Assembly (NCBI GenBank): GCA_038888615.1
Contig: JAWAID010000002.1
Location: 1-64,000 of the forward strand
DNA: 64,000 bases
Reading direction: 5' to 3'
Origin: Candidatus Korarchaeum sp.
GTDB taxonomy: Archaea; Korarchaeota; Korarchaeia; Korarchaeales; Korarchaeaceae
Part shown: positions 33,187 through 42,956 of the stretch, one piece after another
Layout of the letters: the number at the start of each line of letters is the position of its first letter
Position numbering within the stretch: the stretch's first letter is position 1
Position numbers and translations under genes: made by a program
Notes under the pieces: generated by a model
Databases searched by the model: none
What the model saw: the letters and a program-made list of their open reading frames with translations, nothing else
Told to the model about the DNA's origin: nothing

Positions 33187-33652
33187 TGATTTGAAGAGGG
33201 AGATAGGAACAATGCTGAGTGGTTTAGGTGCTGAGGTGAGCTCCAGAGATCCCAATGTGGTGGAAGTGAAGGTGAGCAGGGAGAGGGTTGTTGAAGCAGC
33301 TAACAAGCTCAAGGAAATGGGGATGGATCACGTCAAGGCCGTAACAGCTATAGACTATCCGAATGAGAGGTTCGAGGTAGTCTACGTGACTTCGTCATAC
33401 TCGGACCCCGATAAATCGTTCTTCCTCGTTATCCTCAGGGTATCTCTACCTTACGATGATCCGAGGATGCCCTCCCTCGTCGGAGTTTGGCAGAGCGTCC
33501 TCTACCAAGAGCAAGAGGAACACGATCTCCTGGGAGTGTACTTCGAGGGTAACCCTAGGATGGGGGAGAGGCTGCTACTCCCCGAGAACTACACAGGCGT
33601 GCCTCCGCTTAGGAAGGAGTTCAATGTGAGGATGGAGGGGATAGATGCATGA
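33176..33652 (+). CDS. nuoC: Complex-I-like subunit NuoC
   Basis: A 158-residue hydrophilic subunit of the 30-kDa type (HVKAVTAIDYPNERFEVVYV; QEQEEHDLLGVYFEGNPRMG), which stabilises NuoD. The family block ExHDLLGVxFxGNPR is intact. Overlaps nuoB by 11 bp and nuoD by 4 bp. Confidence 0.88.
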   Translation: MRIDDLKREIGTMLSGLGAEVSSRDPNVVEVKVSRERVVEAANKLKEMGMDHVKAVTAIDYPNERFEVVYVTSSYSDPDKSFFLVILRVSLPYDDPRMPSLVGVWQSVLYQEQEEHDLLGVYFEGNPRMGERLLLPENYTGVPPLRKEFNVRMEGIDA

Positions 33653-34821
33653 GTTCCCCGGAGGAGAAGGAGCTTGAGCTATTGATAGGGCCTCAGCATC
33701 CGGCTTCAGGTCACATGAGGCTGGTAGCGAGGGTAGATGGTGATGTAGTGGTTGAGCTGAGACCCAACATAGGTTACGTTCACAGGTCAGTTGAGAAGCT
33801 AGCTGAGGTGAAGAAGTACCTTCAGATAATCCCACTAGTTGAGAGACCGTCGCTAGCTGACACTACAGCTAATAACCTAGCTTACGTCATGGCCCTGGAG
33901 AAGCTCTTGGGGATAGAGGCTCCCGAGAGAGCTAAATACCTTAGGACTCTCTTAGCGGAGATAAACAGGATTCATAGCCATCTTTACGGATTAGGGATCC
34001 ATGGGGTCATGATAGGATCCTCTACAGCCTACATGTGGTGCTTTGGCGACAGAGAACCGTTCTTGGAGTTGGCCCAGGAGCTCACGGGGGCTAGGTTGAC
34101 TTACTCCTACATAGTACCGGGAGGGGTAAGGAGAGATCTGCCAGCTGGGTTCGGGGAGAGGGCCGAGAAGGTCCTGAGGTACATGGAGAACAGGATGAAG
34201 GACTACTTCGACCTCTATTTCAATAACCCCGTGGTCAGGGCTAGGCTCGAGGGAGTGGGTACGCTCAGCAGAGAGGATGCTATAAGGCTCGGGGTAACGG
34301 GGCCTAATCTGAGGGCTAGTGGAGTGGCTTACGATGTGAGGAGGGCTGATCCCTACGCCGCTTACCCTGAGCTAGAGTTCGATGTGATCACTGAGGAAGC
34401 TGGCGACTCCTTCGCCAGGGTCATGGTGAGGGTCAGGGAGATAGTTGAGAGCATGGGGATAATAAGACAAGTCCTCAGGAAAATACCTGAGGGTCCTATC
34501 CTACATGAGAACTACGAGAAGCTGATACCTCCGAAAACTAGGGAAGTTATGAAGCGTAAAGGCATCATCAAGTTTCCCTCAGTCTTCGCGAATCTCAGAG
34601 TACCTGCTGGCGAGGCTATCTCACGAGTCGAGGGCGGGAGAGGGGAGGTAGTATTCCACATAGTGAGCGATGGGAAGCCCAGCCCATACAGGATGAGGAT
34701 GGTGACCCCCTCCTTCAGGAACGTCATCCTCTTTGAGCATCTTACGAAAGGAGCTAGAGTAGCTGATATCCCAGCTATTTACGGGAGCTTAGACTACTTC
34801 CCCCCGGAGGCTGATAGGTGA
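33649..34821 (+). CDS. nuoD: Complex-I-like subunit NuoD (49-kDa)
   Basis: A 390-residue homologue of the 49-kDa subunit/hydrogenase large subunit. GPQHPASGHMRLVARVDGDV and YVHRSVEKLAEVKKYLQIIP match NuoD. The paired CxxC motifs that hold the NiFe site in hydrogenases are absent at both ends (C-terminus SLDYFPPEADR), which points to a quinone or other soluble acceptor rather than H2 chemistry. Confidence 0.92.
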   Translation: MSSPEEKELELLIGPQHPASGHMRLVARVDGDVVVELRPNIGYVHRSVEKLAEVKKYLQIIPLVERPSLADTTANNLAYVMALEKLLGIEAPERAKYLRTLLAEINRIHSHLYGLGIHGVMIGSSTAYMWCFGDREPFLELAQELTGARLTYSYIVPGGVRRDLPAGFGERAEKVLRYMENRMKDYFDLYFNNPVVRARLEGVGTLSREDAIRLGVTGPNLRASGVAYDVRRADPYAAYPELEFDVITEEAGDSFARVMVRVREIVESMGIIRQVLRKIPEGPILHENYEKLIPPKTREVMKRKGIIKFPSVFANLRVPAGEAISRVEGGRGEVVFHIVSDGKPSPYRMRMVTPSFRNVILFEHLTKGARVADIPAIYGSLDYFPPEADR

Positions 34822-35825
34822 TGGACTCACTGAAGCTCCTGTTCGAGCCCTATATCTTCATCCCCCTAGTTTTTCCCGGGTTGATAGCAGCTTTCGCCTT
34901 ACTACTCATAATAATATGGCTTGAGAGGAAGATAGCTGCTAAGGTACAGCTTAGATACGGCCCTCTTTACGTCCTCAAACCTCTAGGAGGGATTATACAA
35001 ACTGTAGCGGATCTCCTTAGGTACCTCTTTCAGGAGCCCATACTGCCTAAGGAAGTTGATAAGGTGGCCTTCCTCATGACGCCGGTCCTCCTCTTCGGCC
35101 TCTCCTACCTTCCTCTAGTAGCGATACCAGTAAGCCCCACCTACTACGCCTTCAGGAGTGATGTCTCGCTCCTCATAGTCCTAGCCCTCACTACTCTAGC
35201 CCCCATATTCACGGTGGTCATGGGGTGGGCTAGCAACAACAAGTTCTCGCTGATAGGTGGAGTTAGAGAGGGTTACCTGGTGACCTCTTACGAGATTCCG
35301 ATTTTCCTCTCAGCTCTATCGATGGCCATTCTCTACAACTCGCTGGATTTAGTTGAGATAGCTGAGGCTCAGAGGGGTTTATGGGGGGTTTTTCTCAACC
35401 CAATAGCGGCGATCAATATGCTCTTACTCATGTACATGTCCACCTCCAGGTTCCCGTTCGAGATCCCAGAGGCCGAGAGCGAGATAGTGGCGGGGCCCTA
35501 CACAGAGTACAGCGGGATAATCTATGGCCTCGTGATGGGGGCTTCATACGTTAAGCTGTATGTCCTCAGCTTGGTCTATTCAATACTCTTCTTGGGCGGG
35601 TGGAACCCTCTCCCATCAACGGATCCTCTCGTAGCGGGGGCCGTGCTCTTCTCGAAGGCCTTCCTGCTCGTGGCACTGGGGGCATTCCTAAGGGCGGTCT
35701 ACCCGAGGTTCAGGATAGATCAAGCCATTAGCATAGGTTGGAAAATAGCTTTTCCACTCTCCCTTATTTCAATTATAATCTCGCTGTTATTAGTCATGGG
35801 AGGTGTGAGTTTTGTCGGTAAGTAG
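34821..35825 (+). CDS. nuoH: Complex-I-like subunit NuoH
   Basis: A 334-residue membrane subunit with about eight helices; the charged loops LERKIAAKVQLRYGPLYV and RFPFEIPEAESEIVAGPYTE are the ND1-family hallmarks at the quinone cavity. I start at ATG 34821, overlapping the nuoD stop (TGATG); the GTG at 34818 would add one residue. Confidence 0.93.
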   Translation: MDSLKLLFEPYIFIPLVFPGLIAAFALLLIIIWLERKIAAKVQLRYGPLYVLKPLGGIIQTVADLLRYLFQEPILPKEVDKVAFLMTPVLLFGLSYLPLVAIPVSPTYYAFRSDVSLLIVLALTTLAPIFTVVMGWASNNKFSLIGGVREGYLVTSYEIPIFLSALSMAILYNSLDLVEIAEAQRGLWGVFLNPIAAINMLLLMYMSTSRFPFEIPEAESEIVAGPYTEYSGIIYGLVMGASYVKLYVLSLVYSILFLGGWNPLPSTDPLVAGAVLFSKAFLLVALGAFLRAVYPRFRIDQAISIGWKIAFPLSLISIIISLLLVMGGVSFVGK

Positions 35826-36309
35826 GGCCATAAGGCACGCTAAGGCTATCCTCACAGGATTCAAGTACCTGTTAGCGGGTCCGAGGCTCACCATAATGTA
35901 CCCCGATGAGGTCCAAGAGCTACCTGAGGGTTACAGAGGGATGATAGAGTACGATTGGGACTCCTGTATAAAGTGCTCTCTATGCGCGATGGTCTGCCCC
36001 GCCGATGCCATGAAGATGTACGTCTCCAGGGAGGAGTCGGAGAGGGAGGGAAAGGTGGTGAAGAGACCCGGGATAAACTACACTAGATGCATTTTCTGCG
36101 GTTTCTGCGTCGATATATGCCCGACCGATTCGCTCAAGTTCACTAAAGTTCATGATGTCGCTTACTACACTTACGAGGAGCAGATATATCCTCCAGTGGA
36201 GTTCAGAAAGGGAGTTCCTAAGCCCCTCTACTTTAGGGAGCCAAGAAGAGTCCGCGCAGTTCTTGATGAGAGGAGGGGAATGAGGTATGAACCTGCCGAT
36301 GGATCTTAA
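35812..36309 (+). CDS. nuoI: Complex-I-like subunit NuoI (2x[4Fe-4S])
   Basis: A 165-residue ferredoxin-type subunit with CIKCSLCAMVCP and CIFCGFCVDICP, which bind clusters N6a/N6b and pass electrons to NuoB. TTG start with GGGAGGTG upstream. Without NuoEFG in the operon, NuoI is the likely entry point for electrons from a soluble donor such as ferredoxin. Confidence 0.93.
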   Translation: MSVSRAIRHAKAILTGFKYLLAGPRLTIMYPDEVQELPEGYRGMIEYDWDSCIKCSLCAMVCPADAMKMYVSREESEREGKVVKRPGINYTRCIFCGFCVDICPTDSLKFTKVHDVAYYTYEEQIYPPVEFRKGVPKPLYFREPRRVRAVLDERRGMRYEPADGS

Positions 36310-36769
36310 CCTTTTAATCTTCCTGATATCAGCTATGCTCGCTCTGATATCATCGCTACTCGTCGTCTTCCATAGGTCCATAGTGTACTCAGCCTTCTTC
36401 CTGTCCATGGTAGGCATAGCTAACGCCCTACTCTTCTCCCTACTGGGGTTCCCCATAATAGCTCTCTTCCACCTCATCGTCTACGTAGGCGCTGCTGTGA
36501 CATTCATACTATTCTCCCTCGTGATGATGAGGGAGGTCCCCACCGTAGAGCCAGGCTTGAAGGTAGCTGCACTCTCATCGCTAGTATTAGCGGCACTGGT
36601 CCTTTCTAGGATATTCCTCTCCGTCAGCGCTCAACCCTCATTCTACTTGGAGTACAGAGAGCTCACTTCAATACTGGTTGAGAGGTACTGGTTTGCTCTG
36701 ATAGTGGCTAGTTTCGCGCTAGTGACCACGTTGATAGAGGCGATAACCCTAGCTAGGAGGGAGGTCTGA
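36287..36769 (+). CDS. nuoJ: Complex-I-like subunit NuoJ
   Basis: A 160-residue membrane protein with five hydrophobic helices and the ND6-type block VVFHRSIVYSAFFLSMVGIA then HLIVYVGAAVTFILFSLVMM. It overlaps nuoI by 23 bp. Confidence 0.88.
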   Translation: MNLPMDLNLLIFLISAMLALISSLLVVFHRSIVYSAFFLSMVGIANALLFSLLGFPIIALFHLIVYVGAAVTFILFSLVMMREVPTVEPGLKVAALSSLVLAALVLSRIFLSVSAQPSFYLEYRELTSILVERYWFALIVASFALVTTLIEAITLARREV

Positions 36770-36771
36770 GC

Positions 36772-37077
36772 ATGGAGGTCCAATATTACCTGCTGCTCTC
36801 AGCAGCGCTCCTCTCCATAGGTATCTACGGGATCCTCACCAGGAGGAACATGATAAGGATGTTATTATCAGCTGAAATAATTTTTAATGCTGCTCTCCTC
36901 TCCCTTCTCTCTCTGGCCTCCCTCGACGCGAGCTACGGGACGGTCGGGGGAGCTCTCGCTGTGATAGCGATCTCGCTATCGGCAGCTGAGGTGGGTGTCG
37001 TAGTATCGATCGCGATACTGATGTTCCGTATGAGAGGTACTCTCGATACTTACGAGCTTAGGAAGTTCAGGGGGTAA
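36772..37077 (+). CDS. nuoK: Complex-I-like subunit NuoK
   Basis: A 101-residue membrane protein with three helices; the two buried acidic residues of ND4L are seen in LLSAEIIFNAALL and LSAAEVGVVVSIAI. Located directly after nuoJ (2-bp gap). Confidence 0.9.
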   Translation: MEVQYYLLLSAALLSIGIYGILTRRNMIRMLLSAEIIFNAALLSLLSLASLDASYGTVGGALAVIAISLSAAEVGVVVSIAILMFRMRGTLDTYELRKFRG

Positions 37078-37081
37078 GAGC

Positions 37082-38605
37082 ATGAAGCTGGAAGTTCCGG
37101 TGATGTTCCTATCCGTAGTTATACCGATCCTAATATCCTTGTTCTTCCCTATGCTTAAGAGCAAGAGGCTACTGACTGTCCTCTCAACCCTCCTCCTACT
37201 GATACCTCTAACAGTAATCACGTGGCTGGTAGCCATTAGTGGCCTCAGGGAACCAGCTTTAGATCCAGTTGTGCTCAGCAATCCGACTCTAGGGAACTTC
37301 TCGATGCTACTGGACGCTGTATCAGCCCCTGTAGCGATCTCAATAGGTTTAGTGACCTCTATGATCTCGGTATACTCCCTAAGGTACATGGAGCACAGGT
37401 TCGAGGAGATGGAGAGGGAGGGTCATAGGCCCGCGAGCTGGGGAGTCTACTTCATGCTTTACGTGATGTTCTCAGCGGCTATGATGGGAACAGTACTCTC
37501 AACCAACTTGATAGAGTTCTACCTGTTCTTGGAGGTCTCCCTCCTTCCAAGCTTCCTCCTGATAGCTTTCTACGGTTACGGGAAGAGGGAGAGGATAGCT
37601 CTGCTCTACCTCATATGGACCCACGTCGGTGCCCTCGCATTCCTAGTCGGAGTGCTCCTTCTGGGTCTCAACGCCCGTACCTTCGACTTCTATAACCCCA
37701 TCAGGGAGGTAGCGAACTTAGGGTTAGGGGAGGCGCTTCCCGAGGCGATGAGACTCCCGATCTTCGTAGCTATACTGATAGGGCTCTTCGTCAAGATGGC
37801 AGTCTTCGGAGTTCACATATGGCTTCCCTACGCACATGCTGAGGCTCCTACGCCCGTTTCAGCTCTGCTTTCTCCGAACCTGATAGGAATAGCGGGTTAC
37901 GCTCTCGTGAGAATAGCCTACGTGCTCTTCCCATCGGAGTTCGAGGTAGCGGCTCCTTACTTACTGGGATTGGCCCTGCTGACGATAATATACGGGGGCC
38001 TAATGGCCCTGGCTCAGGATGACTTCAAGAGGTTCCTGGCCTACTCCAGCGTCTCGCAGATGGGGTACTTACTGATGGGAATAGCTAGCATAACCTCGCT
38101 AGGCATGGCAGGAGCTCTGCTGCACTACGCAGCTCATGCGGTGGGGAAAGCCCTTCTATTCGCTACCGCGGGTGTACTGATAACGCAGCTACACGGTCTG
38201 AGGAGCATAAGCAGGATGGGAGGACTGGCTTCCAAGATGCCCCTGACAGCGGCCCTAGCCCTCATAGGATTCATGCACATAACTGGCGTACCTCCCTCGT
38301 TAGGGCTCTGGAGTGAGATACTGATACTAGCAGGGGTCTCCGACTTCTCGATGAGGATAGGGCACTTCGTGACCGTGGTGGCCCTGCTCCTGATGGGTAT
38401 AGGCCTCTCGACGGCATACTCCTTTGTCACGATGAGGAGGATATTCTTCGGTAGGGAATCGGAGGTCGCAGAACACGCTAGTGAAGCAGGTTACGATCTA
38501 ATCGGTCCGATGATCGTTATAGCTGCTTTAGGACTTCTCCTCTTCCTACTGCCTCAGCTACTCATAGACCCGATGGTGAGCTACCTGAAGCTGCTGCTAG
38601 GGTGA
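37082..38605 (+). CDS. nuoM: Complex-I-like antiporter subunit NuoM
   Basis: A 507-residue Mrp-type subunit with about 14 helices. Features: TNLIEFYLFLEVSLLPSFLL (Glu on TM5), AVFGVHIWLPYAHAEAPTPV and AYSSVSQMGYLLMGI, all typical of ND4. It precedes nuoL, reversing the usual L-M order. Confidence 0.9.
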   Translation: MKLEVPVMFLSVVIPILISLFFPMLKSKRLLTVLSTLLLLIPLTVITWLVAISGLREPALDPVVLSNPTLGNFSMLLDAVSAPVAISIGLVTSMISVYSLRYMEHRFEEMEREGHRPASWGVYFMLYVMFSAAMMGTVLSTNLIEFYLFLEVSLLPSFLLIAFYGYGKRERIALLYLIWTHVGALAFLVGVLLLGLNARTFDFYNPIREVANLGLGEALPEAMRLPIFVAILIGLFVKMAVFGVHIWLPYAHAEAPTPVSALLSPNLIGIAGYALVRIAYVLFPSEFEVAAPYLLGLALLTIIYGGLMALAQDDFKRFLAYSSVSQMGYLLMGIASITSLGMAGALLHYAAHAVGKALLFATAGVLITQLHGLRSISRMGGLASKMPLTAALALIGFMHITGVPPSLGLWSEILILAGVSDFSMRIGHFVTVVALLLMGIGLSTAYSFVTMRRIFFGRESEVAEHASEAGYDLIGPMIVIAALGLLLFLLPQLLIDPMVSYLKLLLG

Positions 38606-38611
38606 AGCGGG

Positions 38612-40681
38612 ATGTACGCTATGCTCACATGGTCTGTCCCCTTCGTAGGGGCGGTGCTCTCACTGATCCTGAACAAGGCTGGGAGAGTTAGGGACGTAGT
38701 GGCGGTGCTTGCGATACTAGCCTCAGCTATATTCTCAACTCTGACCTTAATGGAGTTCCTCTACTCAGATAAACCGATTCACATATCTTACAGCTGGATA
38801 AACAGCCTGATGATCTCGATGGGTGTTTACGTAGACTCGCTAAGCGCCTACATGTCCCTAATAGTTGCTTGGTTGAGCTTCCTAATAGCCGCGTATAGCC
38901 TGAAGTACATGGAGGGCGACCCCGGCCTCACGAGGTACTGGTTCTTCTTCGACTTCTTCGTCGGTAGCATGCTTCTCCTCGTGCTAGCTGACAACCTGAT
39001 ACTGATGTTCCTGGGATGGGAGGGGACGGGACTCGCTTCCTATGCCCTAATAGGTCATTGGTACACGGACGAGGAGGAGAGGTGCGTCGGGGACATAGGC
39101 AGGAGAGCCTTAGGTGTTCCTATGTGGTTCACACCGAGCCACAGCGGTCTGAGGGCTATAGTCTTCACAAGATTGGGGGACGTGGGGTTCGTATTGGGTA
39201 TAGGGGTCCTCTACTACCTCTCCCACACCTTCTCCATCCCGGAGATAGCAGAGAGGACAGTCGAATGGGCTCAGCCGCTGGCTCAGAGCGGTCTACTTCT
39301 CCCCTTTCTCCTGATATTCTCGCTAGGGGCCTTCGCTAAGTCAGCTCAATTCCCCTTCCACGAGTGGCTCGTAACGGCCATGACGGGTCCTACGTCGGTC
39401 AGCGCGCTGATACACGCAGCTACCATGGTGAAAGCCGGAGTATACTTCCTCCTGAGGTTCTCCCCCATATTCGTCCTCGCCGCGCACGAGGTCCATGTCG
39501 CTGAACCCCAGGTGAGGGCCTTCTTCACATCGGTATCGCTGATAGGGGCCTTCACGGCATTCATGATGGCATCCCAAGCTTTAGTATCGAGGGAGCTGAA
39601 GCTGATACTGGCTTTCTCAACTGCCTCCCAGCTCGGCTACATGTTCCTAGCCATAGGGTCAGCCGGTCTGATAGCCGAGTTCCCAGCCGGATTCATAGCA
39701 GGCTTCTCCCACCTGATGAGCCACGCTGTGTTCAAGGCCTCCCTTTTCCTGGTGGCCGGGGCGGTGATACATGCAGTTCACTCTAGGTTCATAGATGACA
39801 TGGGAGGTCTCTGGAGCCTCATGAAGTGGTCCTTCCTGGCCATGAGCTTGGCAGCGTTGAGCCTCATGGGAGTGCCTCCTTTCATGGGGTTCTGGACCAA
39901 GGACTCCGTTCTCGAAGTAGCCAAGGAGTCGAGGTTGCTCATCCCCTTCTCCTTAGCAGTGATAACAGCGGGTTTAACCGCATTCTACTCAACTAGGATG
40001 GTGATAAGGACCTTCTTAACGGAGCGCGAGCATCATCATGGGCACTACCATGAAGCACACCCGCTCATGCTGCTTCCATACCTCGCCCTAGCCTTGGTCT
40101 CACTCGCTTTAGGGATAATGTGGCCCATCTACGGCCCAGAACTCATGAGCAGCATGAGCCGAAACGTGCTTGGGATCCATGAGGAGTTCCACCCCGAGGT
40201 GCACCTGGACTTGGGACTCCTAGCCCTATCCCTGGGGATCGTTCTCTCCGGTATAATCTCAGCGAGCCTCCTTTACCTCACTGAGCGTGGGAGAGCTACT
40301 GATTTAATCAGAGGGAGCTTAGGAGGAGCTATTCACTCTTTCCTCTACGATAGGTGGTTCATAAACTCTATCTACTATAGGTTGATAGTCTCAGGGTTCT
40401 CTTGGCTCTCCAGGAACGTTTTCAGATACTTCGATTCGGCCATAATAGACAGCTTCTACCACAGCTTCATACCTCGGCTCATAGGGGTTTTGAGCACGCT
40501 GGGCTTCAGGTACTTCGAGACGGAGGTCGTTGACGAGACCTATCATGAGAGGGTCGTCAGAGGCTTCACCTCGCTGGGCTTCTTCCTGAGGAGGCTCCAA
40601 ACGGGATTGATCAACCAGTACCTATTGATCTTCGTTCTAGGCCTCATCATAGTCCTTCTGATAGTCCTGTGGGTGGGATGA
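38612..40681 (+). CDS. nuoL: Complex-I-like antiporter subunit NuoL
   Basis: A 689-residue Mrp-type subunit with about 16 helices, including the C-terminal lateral helix region typical of NuoL (~570-690). Signatures: MFLGWEGTGLASYALIGHWY, FPFHEWLVTAMTGPTSVSAL and FSTASQLGYMFLAIGS. A His-rich loop (EHHHGHYHEAHP) near 475 could bind a metal or simply be solvent-exposed. Confidence 0.92.
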   Translation: MYAMLTWSVPFVGAVLSLILNKAGRVRDVVAVLAILASAIFSTLTLMEFLYSDKPIHISYSWINSLMISMGVYVDSLSAYMSLIVAWLSFLIAAYSLKYMEGDPGLTRYWFFFDFFVGSMLLLVLADNLILMFLGWEGTGLASYALIGHWYTDEEERCVGDIGRRALGVPMWFTPSHSGLRAIVFTRLGDVGFVLGIGVLYYLSHTFSIPEIAERTVEWAQPLAQSGLLLPFLLIFSLGAFAKSAQFPFHEWLVTAMTGPTSVSALIHAATMVKAGVYFLLRFSPIFVLAAHEVHVAEPQVRAFFTSVSLIGAFTAFMMASQALVSRELKLILAFSTASQLGYMFLAIGSAGLIAEFPAGFIAGFSHLMSHAVFKASLFLVAGAVIHAVHSRFIDDMGGLWSLMKWSFLAMSLAALSLMGVPPFMGFWTKDSVLEVAKESRLLIPFSLAVITAGLTAFYSTRMVIRTFLTEREHHHGHYHEAHPLMLLPYLALALVSLALGIMWPIYGPELMSSMSRNVLGIHEEFHPEVHLDLGLLALSLGIVLSGIISASLLYLTERGRATDLIRGSLGGAIHSFLYDRWFINSIYYRLIVSGFSWLSRNVFRYFDSAIIDSFYHSFIPRLIGVLSTLGFRYFETEVVDETYHERVVRGFTSLGFFLRRLQTGLINQYLLIFVLGLIIVLLIVLWVG

Positions 40682-42081
40682 GGATGGAGGAAATCATCTG
40701 GACCTTAATATTTGTTTTAGGAGCTCCTGGACTCGTACTACCGCTGATCGATTACACGAGGGGGACCAGGGTAAGCCCCTACATAACGCTCCTCTCCACG
40801 GCCTCAGCTATGGTTCTCCTAACAACCCTTATTGGGAAGGAAGCCACTATCTTCAGTGGAGCTCTTAGATTAGACCCTCTATCGACCTACCTCTCACTAA
40901 TAGCCACTTTAGGATCCTTCTTGGTGACCTTAGCATCCCTCTCCCAAGCTAGGGATTGGAGCACCTCACCCAGCCTCTACTCCCTGGTACTGCTCTCCCT
41001 ACTCGGGGTCTACTTCCTGCTATACGTCAACGATGCCTCGGTGCTCATAGCAGCGTGGGCACTGGTGGCGGTCGCTTCCTACGTGATAGTGGGTATCAGG
41101 AAGGATGAAAGCTCCTTAGAAGCTTCTGTGAAGTACGCTCTGATGGGTGTGATATCCTCCTCCCTCCTAGTCTTCGGCGTGGCTTTGGTCTTCGGGGTAA
41201 TCAGGGTGAGCTCCCTCTCCCCCTTGGAGCGCGTCCCGATGGGCATGAGTCTAATACTGCTTGTAGGCGTCCTGCTCTTAATATCGGCATTCGGGTTCAA
41301 GATGGGAGTGGTCCCGTTCCACGCGTGGCTGCCCGATGTGTACGGAGGGGCTCATCCCCTTCTCGTATCCTTCGTCTCGGGAGTGATAAAGCTCGTGAGC
41401 ATAGGGGCTTTCCTAAGGGTTTTACAACCCCTAATTCAGCCTATAGGCTACTATTGGGTCATTACGATAGCTCTTCTATCGATTCTGACGATGTTCTACG
41501 GTAACTTAGCTGCTTTGGTTCAGAGAAACGTTCAGAGGATGATGGCTTACTCCAGCATAGCTCAAGCGGGCTACTTCCTCATCGCTTTCACGGCCCTCTA
41601 CTCCGCAGCCTCCAGGGAGTTAGCCCTGCAGGCGATAGGGCTTCAGGTCACCACTTACGTGCTCGCCAAAGTGGGGATATTCGTGGGCTTGGGTTACTTA
41701 GCGAGGAAGGGGTTCGACCTCACTCTGGACGGGCTTAAAGGTGTAGGAAGGACGATGAAGATGTCTTGCTCAATGTTAGCCATTCTAATGTTCAGTTTAA
41801 TGGGTATGCCACCTTTAATTGGCTTCTGGAGTAAGTTCATGTACGTCTTCCTCTCAGTGATGGATCTGGCCCCATGGCTCGCCCTGATAGGCATAGTCAA
41901 CAGCGGCATATCAGTGGGTTATTACGCGCTGGTGATAAGGTACATGTACTTCGCTAATCCAGCGAGCGGGGCCGTTGAGTCCATGAGGGATCCTGAGATC
42001 TATGTGCTCCTAGTAACGGGGGTACTCACGACGTTACTCGGCCTAGGGTTCGTGGATCAGCTCGTTAAGCTCCTCTCGTAG
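40678..42081 (+). CDS. nuoN: Complex-I-like antiporter subunit NuoN
   Basis: A 467-residue Mrp-type subunit with about 13 helices, family blocks GFKMGVVPFHAWLPDVYGGA and MAYSSIAQAGYFLIAFTAL, and FSLMGMPPLIGFWSKFMYV. ATG 40678 overlaps the nuoL stop (ATGA). Last gene of the operon; the following ~180 bp (42082-42260) are AT-rich and empty. Confidence 0.9.
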   Translation: MRMEEIIWTLIFVLGAPGLVLPLIDYTRGTRVSPYITLLSTASAMVLLTTLIGKEATIFSGALRLDPLSTYLSLIATLGSFLVTLASLSQARDWSTSPSLYSLVLLSLLGVYFLLYVNDASVLIAAWALVAVASYVIVGIRKDESSLEASVKYALMGVISSSLLVFGVALVFGVIRVSSLSPLERVPMGMSLILLVGVLLLISAFGFKMGVVPFHAWLPDVYGGAHPLLVSFVSGVIKLVSIGAFLRVLQPLIQPIGYYWVITIALLSILTMFYGNLAALVQRNVQRMMAYSSIAQAGYFLIAFTALYSAASRELALQAIGLQVTTYVLAKVGIFVGLGYLARKGFDLTLDGLKGVGRTMKMSCSMLAILMFSLMGMPPLIGFWSKFMYVFLSVMDLAPWLALIGIVNSGISVGYYALVIRYMYFANPASGAVESMRDPEIYVLLVTGVLTTLLGLGFVDQLVKLLS

Positions 42082-42260
42082 TAAAATCTCCATTCATTTT
42101 CATTAACACAGTTCTCGCTATACTACGCTGCAAAATATCCATTGCAAAGACACATCATATAAAAGTTCTTTTAACGATGAGTGAACGCAAACTTCCTACC
42201 CATTATAAACCCTTTAACTTTCTTAAAATCTTGCTGTTATTTGCTCCTAGTGTAACCGGT

Positions 42261-42938
42261 TTAATATGCTAATTGTGTATAATAGCTGTCTATGTCGCCT
42301 TTCCATTTTTCATATTCGTATTCTGGGAGTTCCTTTACGCGGCACAGTGGCTTAGCTATTATTTCTTTAACTTCAAAATCCTTGAAGGAGTTCATGCTGT
42401 AGGCTGTTTTTACTACAAGGGCTGTGTCTAAGCCTTTGTATGTGCCTGCGCATGATACGATTTCTTCGCCTTCATCTACTTCGCCTGCGTCTGTAGCCAT
42501 TATTGCGGCTTCTATGGCTATTTTTGTGCCGGCTCCGAAAATTTCAAGAACTCTGTCGATGATGCCTTCAGGGGTGGGATGCTCCCAATATATGGAACGT
42601 GAAGGTGGGGCGAAGGGTCTGGTCCCCTGAACAATTCTACATCCATACTCTTCAAGCTTTTTAAGATTTTTTAAGTACTCATTCCGTTTTAAACCTATAG
42701 GAATGTTTCCCCTCGGACCCCAGGTCTCAGCTGGATAATGAGTTACAACAATAATTTTAACGTTTGTTCCCCTAAATATGTCAAGGGCTCTTACTGCACT
42801 CCTGCCAGTTTCAGAAGCTATCACAATTTTGCTAATATTTGAATTTTCACAAAATAATTTAGCCAAAAAGAGAACTTTCTCGGTGTTCACCTCACCACAA
42901 TATTCGAAATATGTAACTTTTCTTTCAACATCTACCAT
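42261..42938 (-). CDS. Pyruvate kinase C-terminal-domain-like protein, AT-rich orphan
   Basis: A 225-residue protein resembling the stand-alone C-terminal (alpha/beta) domain of pyruvate kinase (TEKVLFLAKLFCENSNISKI; IASETGRSAVRALDIF; IVVTHYPAETWGPRGNI). Such proteins occur in some archaea and bacteria; their function is unclear. I start at ATG 42938 with GGGAGATGAG upstream; a TATA box lies at 42982-42992. The region is visibly more AT-rich than its neighbours and uses different codons, suggesting transfer. It lies 3.7 kb from the true pyruvate kinase gene. Confidence 0.7.
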   Translation of the reverse strand: MVDVERKVTYFEYCGEVNTEKVLFLAKLFCENSNISKIVIASETGRSAVRALDIFRGTNVKIIVVTHYPAETWGPRGNIPIGLKRNEYLKNLKKLEEYGCRIVQGTRPFAPPSRSIYWEHPTPEGIIDRVLEIFGAGTKIAIEAAIMATDAGEVDEGEEIVSCAGTYKGLDTALVVKTAYSMNSFKDFEVKEIIAKPLCRVKELPEYEYEKWKGDIDSYYTQLAY

Positions 42939-42956
42939 AAACCGCTCATCTCCCAT

